Below, piece by piece: positions 55,574 through 64,000 of a DNA stretch of 64,000 bases. The position numbers and the translations under genes are program-made. The stretch is taken from the NCBI RefSeq assembly GCF_014126615.1, contig NZ_CP059896.1:1126501-1190500 (forward strand). Direction: 5' to 3'. The notes under the pieces are model-generated. The model had not been told where the DNA came from and did not search any database. It worked only from the letters and a program-made list of their open reading frames with translations. Position 1 is the first letter of the stretch. Every line of letters starts with the position of its first letter. Origin of the DNA: Ciceribacter thiooxidans. Lineage in GTDB: Bacteria > Pseudomonadota > Alphaproteobacteria > Rhizobiales > Rhizobiaceae.

Positions 55574-56536
55574 TCAGCCTTCCGGCCGCTCCGTGCCGGG
55601 GCCGGTGACGGTATAGACGTTCCCGGTCGGTTCGCGATGCAGGTAGCGATTGGAGAGCGCCGCGCCGCCGCGGCGGAGGACTTCGCCGAAGACTTCGTCA
55701 ATCGCCTCGTTGCGCTGACCCGAAACGAAGAAATAATGCCGCCAGCTTTCGGGGTCGAGGACGATATATGCGGCATTGCCGGCGAGCGGTTCTGCGCTGC
55801 CGTCGAGATTTTCGAGAGAGCGTCCGAGTCTCGCCTCACCGAACATGGTCGTCGCCACCTGGAGCGCCGGATCGTCCTTGTTGATGAAGACGAAGATCTC
55901 GTCCGCAAAGGTGAGCTTTTCCATCCATGCGCGATGACCGGGCAGTCCCGTCTCGGGGACCGCGAAGAGGATGCGCGCTGCGAGCCCCTTCGGCAGCGCG
56001 GTGTCGGCTTCGCCGATATGGCGGAAGACCTCGCCGGCGAGTGAATGGGCGACGATCACGAGCGGCCGGCCGGCAAGGATTCCGCCGGGCGCCTGGCGGT
56101 CTGCGATCTGATCGAGGAGGGGGATTAGCCGCTCGCTCGCCGCCTTCGCATTGAGGACGGGAAATTCCGTCACCGATATCCACGAGGGCCAGCGGAACAT
56201 GATGACATCGGCCCCGGCGCCTTTGGCGAGTTCCCCCATGGTGTAGAGCCCGAAGTCGCCGTCCGGCTCCGGACCGAAGCCGTGGACGTAGAGGACGAGC
56301 GGCTTTTGCTGAACGTTAGCAGCAGGAAAGCTGGCGATCGCCGCGTCGAGCTCCGAAAGGGCGAAGTGGTGGCCGTCTGCGGTGACGAGCGAGAAGCTGT
56401 CATCAGAGGTGCTTGCCGCGCTCGTCTGCGGGTGCAGGATCGCCGCGACGATGCCGTCATAGTTCCACCAGGCGTAGCCGGAGGCGATGCCGACCGCTAC
56501 GAACGCCAGAGCGAGATATCTGAGGAACCTGACCAT
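55574..56536 (-). CDS. Alpha/beta hydrolase, DUF900-like, membrane-anchored
   Basis: This is a 320-residue hydrolase with an N-terminal membrane anchor (YLALAFVAVGIASGYAWW) and an alpha/beta hydrolase core. The oxyanion segment is VLYVHGFGPEPDG, the nucleophile elbow is VAHSLAGEVFRH (serine in HSLAG), and a late acidic residue and histidine are in the SWRHYFFVSG region. The closest type is DUF900-like esterases. The function is unknown. The start ATG 56536 gives a normal anchor, whereas the longer frame to 56836 does not. It is convergent with the RND permease, 5 bases apart. Confidence 0.8.
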   Translation of the reverse strand: MVRFLRYLALAFVAVGIASGYAWWNYDGIVAAILHPQTSAASTSDDSFSLVTADGHHFALSELDAAIASFPAANVQQKPLVLYVHGFGPEPDGDFGLYTMGELAKGAGADVIMFRWPSWISVTEFPVLNAKAASERLIPLLDQIADRQAPGGILAGRPLVIVAHSLAGEVFRHIGEADTALPKGLAARILFAVPETGLPGHRAWMEKLTFADEIFVFINKDDPALQVATTMFGEARLGRSLENLDGSAEPLAGNAAYIVLDPESWRHYFFVSGQRNEAIDEVFGEVLRRGGAALSNRYLHREPTGNVYTVTGPGTERPEG

Positions 56537-56711
56537 CCCGCATTCATAGGGATGGCTGCCGGCCTGCGCAATGCGGCGCGACGCGGCAGCGCTGTGAATT
56601 GGCAGTCCGGGCCGGGCATCGTCACTGGACAAGCAGCGAACTCCTGTCCCATACCAGTTGCCACAGACGTCCCGGGCGCCGTGCCGGGACGTCGGCACAG
56701 GGAGAATGACG

Positions 56712-58121
56712 ATGGCAATGAAGGACGTGCAGCCGGGAACGCGCAACGAGGAGGGGATCGCGGCGGTCCTCGGAATCCTGAAACAGACCTTCGGGGAGCG
56801 GTTCCAGACCGGCCAGTCCTTCCGCGAGCAGCACACGCATACGACGACCTACCTGCCGGCCCAGCTTCCTGACGGCGTCGTGTTCGTCGAGAGCGCCGAC
56901 GACGTGAAGACGGTGGTGAAGACATGTGCGGCCCACAAGGTGCCGATGATCCCCTTCGGTACGGGCTCGTCGCTGGAGGGACATCTGAACGCGCCGAGCG
57001 GCGGGATATCCATCGACTTCAGCCGCATGAACAGGGTGATCGAGGTGAATGCCGAGGACCTCGACTGCACCGTCGAGCCGGGCGTGACGCGCGGGGAGCT
57101 CAACACCTATTTACGTGACACGGGACTCTTTTTCCCGATCGACCCGGGTGCAAACGCCTCGATCGGCGGCATGGCCGCGACGCGGGCCTCTGGCACCAAT
57201 GCCGTGCGCTACGGCACTATGAAGGACAACGTGCTGTCGCTTACCGTCGTGACCGCCGACGGAGAGGAGATCCGGACTGCGCAGCGGGCGAAGAAATCGT
57301 CGGCCGGATACGATCTGACGAGGCTCTATGTCGGGTCGGAGGGAACGCTCGGCATCATCACCTCGGTGACCCTGAAGCTGCAGGGCATTCCGGCGAAGAT
57401 CGGCGGCGGCGTGTGTGCCTTCCCGAACCTGAAAGCCGCCTGTGACGCTGTCATCATGACGATCCAGATGGGCATTCCGGTCGCTCGCATCGAGCTTCTC
57501 GACGAGATGCAGATGAAGGCATGCAACGCCTATTCGAAGCTTTCCTACGCGGAGAAGCCGACGCTCTTTCTCGAATTCCACGGCACCGAGGAGACGGTGG
57601 CGTTACAATCGGAGCAGTTCTCCGAAATCGCCGCGGAATGTGGCGCCGACGAATATCGCTACACAGCCAATGCCGAGGAGCGGGCACAGCTCTGGAAGGC
57701 GCGGCACAACGCCTACTGGGCAGGGCGCGCGCTGGCGCCGGAGCTAAACGGTCTTTCGACCGACGTCTGCGTACCGATCTCGCGGCTTGCCGATTGCGTC
57801 GCCGAGACCCAGGCGGATATCCGCGAGACGGGGCTTCTGGCGCCGATCGTCGGCCATGCCGGCGACGGCAATTTCCATGTGCTGATGCTTTTCGACGACA
57901 AGAAGCCGGAGGATCTCGCCCGCGCCGAGGCGTTCATGGCCCGCCTGAACGGCCGGGCTCTCGCGATGGGCGGCACCTGCACCGGCGAGCACGGCGTCGG
58001 ACAGGGCAAGATGTCCTACCTCGAACAGGAGCTCCACTCGGCGCTGCCGGTGATGCGGGCGATCAAGAAGAGCCTCGATCCGGACAACATCTTCAATCCC
58101 GGCAAAATCTTTCGCCTGTGA
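56712..58121 (+). CDS. FAD-binding oxidase, D-lactate dehydrogenase/GlcD type
   Basis: This is a VAO-family flavoprotein oxidising a 2-hydroxy acid such as D-lactate, with electrons going to cytochrome or quinone. The FAD-binding motif is VPMIPFGTGSSLEGH, followed by PGANASIGGMAATRASGTNAVRYG. The substrate and metal-like site GHAGDGNFHVLML and a C-terminal CTGEHGVGQGKMSYL are also seen. Length is 469 residues. Of three nearby in-frame starts, ATG 56712 is favoured because GGGAG lies at the right distance. It is divergent from the hydrolase. Confidence 0.9.
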   Translation: MAMKDVQPGTRNEEGIAAVLGILKQTFGERFQTGQSFREQHTHTTTYLPAQLPDGVVFVESADDVKTVVKTCAAHKVPMIPFGTGSSLEGHLNAPSGGISIDFSRMNRVIEVNAEDLDCTVEPGVTRGELNTYLRDTGLFFPIDPGANASIGGMAATRASGTNAVRYGTMKDNVLSLTVVTADGEEIRTAQRAKKSSAGYDLTRLYVGSEGTLGIITSVTLKLQGIPAKIGGGVCAFPNLKAACDAVIMTIQMGIPVARIELLDEMQMKACNAYSKLSYAEKPTLFLEFHGTEETVALQSEQFSEIAAECGADEYRYTANAEERAQLWKARHNAYWAGRALAPELNGLSTDVCVPISRLADCVAETQADIRETGLLAPIVGHAGDGNFHVLMLFDDKKPEDLARAEAFMARLNGRALAMGGTCTGEHGVGQGKMSYLEQELHSALPVMRAIKKSLDPDNIFNPGKIFRL

Positions 58122-58233
58122 CGGAAAGGAGTGTCGAATCCGATATTTGGGCTGGTGATTGCCGTAGCGGAATGCAAATATTCGCCCTGGACCACTGGTA
58201 TCTTGGGTAGGGAGCAACGGGAGTCGACGGGTC

Positions 58234-61200
58234 GTGCTCGGACGCATATTGGTGGCACTCGGTGGTCTCTTGGTGGCGGCGCTCTTCGCGGCGCTGCTGG
58301 CGCCGTTCTTTGTCGACTGGACGAATTTCCGCTCTGATTTCGAGGATCAGGCGAGCCGTATCCTCGGCAAGAAGGTCACTGTTCACGGGGCGGTCGAGGC
58401 CCGTATCCTGCCGTTCCCCTCCGTCACGCTGCATGACGTCACCGTCGGATCGGACCGCGACGGCTCGCCGCTCGTCAGTGTCGCCCGCTTTTCGATGGAT
58501 GCGGAACTGGCGCCGTTCCTCTCCGGCGAAGCGCGCATCTTCGACATGCGGATCGAGGAGCCGAAGGCCCACATCCGCCTGCTTTCCGACGGGACGCTCG
58601 ACTGGGCCCGCGGCAGCGCGGCCGAGATCCCGGCGCGGACCGTCGTGCTGGAGCGCGTGCATGTGAGCGGCGGCGTGGTCGAGTTCATCGATGAGCAGTC
58701 CGGCCGAACCCGGATCGTCTCCGGTTTCAATGCCGACATGTCGGCGCGCTCGCTCGCCGGCCCCTGGGCAGTCGACGGGCACGCGTCCGTCGACGGCGAG
58801 GCCGGTCGTTTCCACCTTGCGAGCCTGCAGCCGGATTCGAAGACCGGTGCCGTGCCGCTGAATATCCGCCTCCTGCCGGACACGCGGCCCTTCGAGATCG
58901 ATCTTTCGGGCGGCCTGACGCTGAGCGACGGGAAGCCGCTTTACAAGGGGAGTCTCCAGGCCGCATGGCAGATCGCCGAGGGCGATGCCACGGAACAGCA
59001 GGCGTCGGGTGCGAAGCCGGTCGCGCCCAAGGTCAAGGGTGAGTTCGAGCTGACGAACGAACGCGTGCGCGTGCCGTCCTATCGGCTCGAGCTGGGCGAC
59101 GCCACCAACCCCTATGCCGTTACCGGCGAGGCGACGCTGGATACCGGCGCACGCCCGGAGTTCCTGCTGACGGCCGACGGCCAGCAGATCGACATGAGCC
59201 GTATCGGTGAGGAGGCCCCCAGCGGCAAGACGAGCCGGCGTGTCGCCATTTCGATCCGCGAGCGTATCGAACGGCTGATCGCCATTGCCGCCCGTATTCC
59301 GATCCCGTCGGTTCCCGGCAAGGCGAGCCTGGCGCTGCCGGCGATCGTCGCCGGCGATACCGTGCTGCGCGACATCCGGTTGGACATCCGCCCGGCCGGC
59401 ACCGGCTGGACGGTCGAGCGCGGTCTCGCGACGCTTCCCGGCCGAACGCAGGTGGAGGCGAGCGGAACGCTGGACCTCAAGGGCCAGCCGTCGTTTCGCG
59501 GCGACCTACTGGTCGCCTCGACGCAACCTTCAGGGCTCGCCGCGTGGATTACAGGCGATGTCGATCCGGCGATCCGCGAGATGAAGACGGCCGGCTTTTC
59601 GGCGAAAGTGGACCTCACGCCCGAGCTGCAGCGCTTCGAACGGCTGGAGCTCGCGATGGGCGTGGGCATTCTCAACGGCCGTATCGAACGCGAGTCACGC
59701 GACGGTGCGGCGCCGAACCTCTCGGTCGACCTCACCGGTAACGAAATCGATCTCAACGCCGTGCGTGCGCTGGCGACGCTGGTCTCCGGTGACGAGGCGG
59801 GAGCGAACCTTTTCGCGCAGCGGATTGCCGGACGTCTCAAGGTCGGGAGGCTCGCCGCCTCCGACGTCGTCGCGAAGGATGTCGATACGGTCTTTACGAC
59901 CGACGGCGAGAGGGTGGCGGTCGAGCGTCTCAACATCGGCGACCTTTCGGGCGCGAAGATTACCGCGACGGGGACGATCGAGGGAGGGCTTTCGGATCCG
60001 GCAGGCGAGGCCGACTTCGCATTTGCCGCCGCCGACCCCGGCCCGTTCCTCGCCATGCTGAAGGCGCATGTTCCGGCTCATCCGGCGCTCGATGCGCTGG
60101 TCCGCAACGCCTCCTGGTATACCGGGACGGATCTCAAGGCACATGTCACGCTTTCGGGTTCGGATGCCGCCATGTCGGTCAAGGTGAGCGGCGTGGCGAA
60201 CGGCAGCCGTGTCGCGCTCGACTACGGCCGCGAGACCATGCCGCCCCAGCCGGGCGCCACGACGATCGAGGCGAGCCTCGAGAACGCGGACGCGCAAATC
60301 CTCTTCGGGCAGGCCGGACTGAACCCGTTGCCGATCCCATCCTCCGAGCCGGGCAAGCTCTCCATCTCGCTCAATGCCGAGGCGGATGAGCCGGCCGACA
60401 CGGTGGTGACATTTTCCGGATCGGAGACGTCTCTGAGCGCCAATGGACGGCTCGATCTCCGGGCCGGAAGTTTCCTGCAAGGCAACCTGCAGGCATCGCT
60501 GCGCAGCGGCGACGTCGAGCCATATCTGATGATTGCCGGTATCGGCCTTCCGCAGTCGGGTGCCGGCCTGCCGGTGACGCTGTCGGCCGATGCGGAGATC
60601 GGCGACGGCACGGCGAAGATCGACGCGATCGAGGGCGCCGTCGCCGGGAATGCCGTTCGCGGCAATCTCTCGCTCGACTGGAAGGAGCCGGGCCTGCGCG
60701 CCGGCGGAGCCCTCGAGTTCGATACGGTCGACCTTGCCTGGCTGGCGGAGGCGGTAGCGGGACCCGTTACCGATCCGGCCACGGGAGGTCTCGCCTCGGC
60801 GGGCGTCGCGGCGCCAATGGCAATTCCCGACCTCGATCTCTCGCTTCGTTCATCGACGTTCTGGCCGGGCGTCCTCGGAAAGGCGACGGATTTCTCCGCC
60901 CGTCTGACGGGTCGCACGGGTGAACTGGTACTGGCGGACGCCGCGGGCAAGTGGCTCGGCGGCGATCTCAAGGGGCGGATCAGCCTCTCGAACGCAGAGA
61001 AGACGGCCTTCCTGCAGAGCCGCATGACGCTGGAGCACGGCGATCTCGCAGCCGTCTTCGCCGGTGCCGGCGACGGCGTGACGCCGCCGCAGATCACCGG
61101 ACGTTTCGATCTGACGGCGGTCGCCGAAGCGACCGGCGGCACCGTCGCGGACCTCGTCTCTTCGATCAACGGTTCGGGCGAGATGCGGCTGTCGGATGTC

Positions 61201-61986
61201 GTCGTGCCGCACTTCGATCTCGGCTACCTGCCGCCGCTGCTTGCCGCCGCCGACCTCATCGAGGGAGAGGTCGACGAAAGCAAGGTGCGGCCGCTCGTCG
61301 AGAATCTGGTCTCGGAAAGGAGCGCTTCGCTGGAGGCGCTGACCATCCCCTTCAACATCGGCGACGGTGTCTTGCGGGCGCAGAATGTCGTCGCCGGCAA
61401 TGCACTCGCAAGTCTCGGCGGCGACGCGAAGATCGACCTGCTGAGTGGCGAGACGGAGGCTGTCGTCACCGTTTCCCCGGAGGTGGGGACGGACGCCCTC
61501 GCCGGGGCCGCTCCCGACATTCGCATCCGGCTCTCCGGTCGCCTGCCGGCGCCGGAGCGCTCGCTTGATGTCACGGACGTCACCAACTACCTTTCGATGC
61601 GGGCTTTCGAGCGGGAGCGTCGCCGCGTGGAGACGCTGCAGTCCAACGTGCTCGAAAAGCAGCGGCTGCGGCGCGAGGTGGCGCTCTACAAGTTCCGTGC
61701 GGCGGAACGCGAGAAGGCCGAGGCGGCCGAACGGGCCCGGCTGGAAGAAGAAGCCCGCAGGCAGGCGGAGGCCGACGCGCTGGCCCGCAAGGCAGCCGAG
61801 GAAGAAGCCGCCCGACGGGCCGCGGAAGAGGAGGCGGCGCGGCAGCGGGCGATCGAGGAGGGGACCGGAACAGCGCCGCCGACCGAAGGACCGACACCGC
61901 CGGCGGAGACGGCGCCGCCGTCCGGTCCGACGACCGGCACAACGCCGCCGAAATTGCGGTTCGACGACTTGCCGGGCGTGAACTGA
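58234..61986 (+). CDS. AsmA family protein with Ala/Glu-rich coiled tail
   Basis: AsmA-family proteins are large inner-membrane-anchored proteins that bridge the periplasm and take part in lipid transport to the outer membrane. The 1250-residue product has an N-terminal signal anchor (LGRILVALGGLLVAALFAALLAPFFVDW), an AsmA N-terminal domain (VTVHGAVEARILPFPSVTLHDVTVG) and long repeated beta-rich grooves. Residues about 1100-1195 are charged and alpha-helical (REKAEAAERARLEEEARRQ...), then comes a Pro/Thr-rich end and LRFDDLPGVN. The start is GTG 58234. It is not the usual short AsmA but of the rhizobial large type. Confidence 0.88.
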   Translation: MLGRILVALGGLLVAALFAALLAPFFVDWTNFRSDFEDQASRILGKKVTVHGAVEARILPFPSVTLHDVTVGSDRDGSPLVSVARFSMDAELAPFLSGEARIFDMRIEEPKAHIRLLSDGTLDWARGSAAEIPARTVVLERVHVSGGVVEFIDEQSGRTRIVSGFNADMSARSLAGPWAVDGHASVDGEAGRFHLASLQPDSKTGAVPLNIRLLPDTRPFEIDLSGGLTLSDGKPLYKGSLQAAWQIAEGDATEQQASGAKPVAPKVKGEFELTNERVRVPSYRLELGDATNPYAVTGEATLDTGARPEFLLTADGQQIDMSRIGEEAPSGKTSRRVAISIRERIERLIAIAARIPIPSVPGKASLALPAIVAGDTVLRDIRLDIRPAGTGWTVERGLATLPGRTQVEASGTLDLKGQPSFRGDLLVASTQPSGLAAWITGDVDPAIREMKTAGFSAKVDLTPELQRFERLELAMGVGILNGRIERESRDGAAPNLSVDLTGNEIDLNAVRALATLVSGDEAGANLFAQRIAGRLKVGRLAASDVVAKDVDTVFTTDGERVAVERLNIGDLSGAKITATGTIEGGLSDPAGEADFAFAAADPGPFLAMLKAHVPAHPALDALVRNASWYTGTDLKAHVTLSGSDAAMSVKVSGVANGSRVALDYGRETMPPQPGATTIEASLENADAQILFGQAGLNPLPIPSSEPGKLSISLNAEADEPADTVVTFSGSETSLSANGRLDLRAGSFLQGNLQASLRSGDVEPYLMIAGIGLPQSGAGLPVTLSADAEIGDGTAKIDAIEGAVAGNAVRGNLSLDWKEPGLRAGGALEFDTVDLAWLAEAVAGPVTDPATGGLASAGVAAPMAIPDLDLSLRSSTFWPGVLGKATDFSARLTGRTGELVLADAAGKWLGGDLKGRISLSNAEKTAFLQSRMTLEHGDLAAVFAGAGDGVTPPQITGRFDLTAVAEATGGTVADLVSSINGSGEMRLSDVVVPHFDLGYLPPLLAAADLIEGEVDESKVRPLVENLVSERSASLEALTIPFNIGDGVLRAQNVVAGNALASLGGDAKIDLLSGETEAVVTVSPEVGTDALAGAAPDIRIRLSGRLPAPERSLDVTDVTNYLSMRAFERERRRVETLQSNVLEKQRLRREVALYKFRAAEREKAEAAERARLEEEARRQAEADALARKAAEEEAARRAAEEEAARQRAIEEGTGTAPPTEGPTPPAETAPPSGPTTGTTPPKLRFDDLPGVN

Positions 61987-62089
61987 CCGGTGTCAATGTG
62001 GCCGCCTGAACGGCAGGTTATGACCTCCGTGGAGGCGTAGTCGGCGCGGCGTGACGGCATTCCGGGGTATTCAGGACAGGGGGCATGAC

Positions 62090-63753
62090 ATGCGCATATT
62101 TCGATTTCTCGTCCAGGCGTTCTTTGTGCTGCCGCTTCTCCTCTCGGGGGAAGTCCGTGCGGAGGAGCGCTATGTCACCTTCGCCGAGAACCGCGGCTGG
62201 ACGGTGAGCTACGACCGGCAGCAGAACAACTGTATCGCCGTACCGAAGGTCTCGGACGGACTCTATTTCATCCGCCCGTCGAGCCGCGAGATCGTCGTCA
62301 TGATCGCCGGGCCGAAATTCGCCTGGGTGAAGGACGGACAGGATTACAAGGTCGAGATCCGCACCGACCGGCAGCGCTGGGACGGGACCATGCGTGCCGA
62401 CACCGACGAGGGCTTCGGAGGCCTCTATGTCTCGGACCCGAGCGAAAGCTTCATGTCGGCGCTGCGGGGGGCGTCGCGGCTCAGTCTCCGGGTCGAGAAC
62501 GTCAACTATGGACCCTATTCGCTGAGTGGATCGAGCGACACGATGAAACAGATCCTCGGCTGTGCGCAGGCCGTGGAGCGCGGCGTTTTCAAACCCGCCG
62601 AGCCCGATTACATCGGCATGAACGACCTCGTGTCGTGGAAGTCGGAGGATTTCGGAAAGAGCTACACGTCGGAAGGGTGGACGCTGACGCTCAAGGCACA
62701 GGACAACGTCGACGGTACGGCGACCGCCTATCTCGAAGTCTCTCGCGAGGGGAAGGGGTCCACCACCATCAAGGCGGAGAGCGTTCCCGAGGGGCGGGGT
62801 TTCGGCAAGCTCGGCATCTACAAGTTCGACTGGTCCGATCCGGCCGTTCTCTTCACCTCCTACACGGGCGGTGCCCATTGCTGCATCGAGGCGCGGGTGG
62901 CGCTCTCGACCGATGACGGGATCAGGATCGTCGACCTCGGCCGGTTCGACGGCGACGTGGTCCATCCGGTCGATCTCGATGGCGACGGCGTATATGAGTT
63001 CGAGCTTTCCGACCAGCGCTTCCTCTACGCCTTCGCGCCTTATGCGGGTTCGGTGCCGCCGGTGCAGGTAGAGGCCCTGCGCGACGGCAAGTTCATCGAC
63101 GTCACCAAGGAGGCGGCGTATCGGCCGGTCGTCGAGCAGGCGCTGCTGCGAACGATGAAGCTTTGCGGTGAGGAGCAATATCCTGGCGCATGTGCCGGTG
63201 CGCTCGCCAATGCCGCGCTTCTCGGTCTCTATAGCAGCGCGTTCGAGTTCATGGTCTTCGACGAGATCAACGCGAAGCTCGAGGACAGTTATCTCAAGTG
63301 CTCCGATTCCGCCGCCTGCCGGGGCCGAGGAGGCTTCAAGGACTTCCAGGAAGCGGTCGCCTTCCGGCTCAAGGATTGGGGCTACGACATCGAGCCGGCG
63401 ATCGGCGAACCGGCAGCGGCATTCTTCGGCGAGCTCGCCAAGACGAAGACGGGCTACAGCGCGCCGGGCGACACGACGGAGGGCGGCTGCGCTATGGGAC
63501 CGACGCGCTTCGAAGAGGCGCGGGCGAAGGGCATCGTCGCCGTCAGCGGCTACGAGTACAGTTGCCATATCGGCCGGGCCGACGTGCTGCGCGACAGTGT
63601 CGTCACCGAGGCGCTCTGCACGGGCGAGGGGAATACTGGCTCGACCGTCAGGTCTTCGAGAAGGACGGCTCAGATCTGTGGCAGCATTCGATGAGCCGCA
63701 TGGAGATGGGGTTGAAGCCGGTGAAGGCGGCGCCCTGTCCGGCAAAGCCGTAA
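62090..63753 (+). pseudogene. Secreted protein of unknown function, frameshifted near its C-terminus
   Basis: A signal peptide (MRIFRFLVQAFFVLPLLLSG, cleavage near EVRAEE) precedes a periplasmic protein with no recognised family. An early domain is VTFAENRGWTVSYD; a central one has HCCIEARVALSTDDGIRI and a calcium-like LDGDGVYEF; a C-terminal part has paired cysteines (CGEEQYPGACAGAL, CSDSAACRG, GGCAMG, YSCHIG). At the G run near 63627-63631 one base is missing. Adding one G leads ALCTGEG into EYWLDRQVFEKDGSDLWQH in the other frame, ending at TAA 63753, for 554 residues. As written, the frame ends at 63694. AGGGGG sets the start at 62090. It follows asmA by 103 bases. Confidence 0.65.
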
Positions 63754-63774
63754 ACGGCGGGCGGCCCGCCTTTC

Positions 63775-64000
63775 CTAATCTTCCCGGAAATTCCGGCCGC
63801 TTTTCAGCCAGTCGAGCACGTGGAGCCTGAGGGCGGAGGAGAGATTGCTGTCCGGCGGACGCTTGTCATCGATTTCGGCGACGAGGGCGGCAAGCGGCAG
63901 GGCACGCTCTGCCGCGATGATCTTCAACTCCTCCCAGAAGGCGTCCTCGAGGGAAAAGCTCGTGCGGTGGCCGTGAAGCGTCGCCGAGCGTTTGCGAATC
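63775..64000 (-). CDS. Ribbon-helix-helix domain protein, partial
   Basis: This is the 3' end of a gene running in from beyond the window on the minus strand. The readable residues start IRKRSATLHGHRTSFSLEDAFWEELKIIAAE and end WLKSGRNFREED. This matches the rhizobial ribbon-helix-helix family (RHH_4-like), with the HRTSFSLEDAFWE strand-helix typical of it. It probably binds DNA as a dimer, but its target is unknown. The start lies beyond base 64000. Confidence 0.75.
   Translation of the reverse strand, partial: IRKRSATLHGHRTSFSLEDAFWEELKIIAAERALPLAALVAEIDDKRPPDSNLSSALRLHVLDWLKSGRNFRED

Overview
This window looks like a chromosomal segment of an alphaproteobacterium of the order Rhizobiales, most likely the family Rhizobiaceae (Sinorhizobium/Ensifer/Rhizobium/Shinella-like). 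The evidence is high GC, dense gene packing with many ATGA overlaps, and typical rhizobial families: the bamD-recN-ligA neighbourhood, lpiA-acvB, a bgsBA-like glucan synthase operon, small DUF1127, DUF2164, DUF6074 and ribbon-helix-helix proteins, and a rhizobial-type palindromic mosaic repeat. I saw no rRNA, tRNA, CRISPR array, integrase, transposase or prophage. The window is a core-like region without an obvious genomic island.

Layout. 1-8.5 kb (+): end of bamD, recN, a cardiolipin synthase, an EEP-family hydrolase, ligA and a U32 family protein. 8.5-14.5 kb: a membrane diguanylate cyclase, a DEAD-box RNA helicase, a GNAT acetyltransferase, a frameshifted esterase, a DnaQ-like exonuclease and creA. 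14.5-22.4 kb: a gene-poor stretch with a strong hairpin, cheW, a DUF2189 membrane protein, a small membrane ORF, a Sco-type copper protein, prmA, a DUF1127 protein, an M24 aminopeptidase, azlCD and a DUF2164 protein. 22.4-24.8 kb (-): panC-panB and pncA. 25-37 kb is an envelope block: a sensor-like membrane protein with no output domain, a bgsBA-like pair for mixed-linkage beta-glucan, pbpC, and a giant alpha-2-macroglobulin that overlaps pbpC. 37-44 kb: a TIGR03862-type flavoprotein, a beta-CASP MBL hydrolase, a PQQ membrane glucose dehydrogenase, a second EEP protein and a DUF6074 protein. 44-51 kb (-): the lpiA-acvB lipid modification operon and a uvrD/pcrA helicase interrupted by a palindromic repeat. 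51-64 kb: an RND efflux pair, an alpha/beta hydrolase, a GlcD-type FAD oxidase, a large AsmA protein, an unrecognised secreted protein with a frameshift, and the end of a ribbon-helix-helix protein.

Many of the genes serve the cell envelope: outer-membrane assembly (bamD, asmA), phospholipids (cls, lpiA, acvB), peptidoglycan and its defence (pbpC plus alpha-2-macroglobulin), surface glucan (bgsBA) and efflux (RND).

The most notable observations are: (1) a mosaic palindromic repeat inside uvrD/pcrA whose removal exactly restores an 818-codon frame; (2) a bgsBA-like operon facing an orphan dCache-like sensor; (3) an 11-base homopolymer inside pbpC that could act as a slippage switch; (4) a hairpin-ended low-GC gap at 14.5-14.9 kb that may hold a small RNA; (5) three indels at short homopolymers in two other genes, which leave open whether these are pseudogenes or sequence errors.
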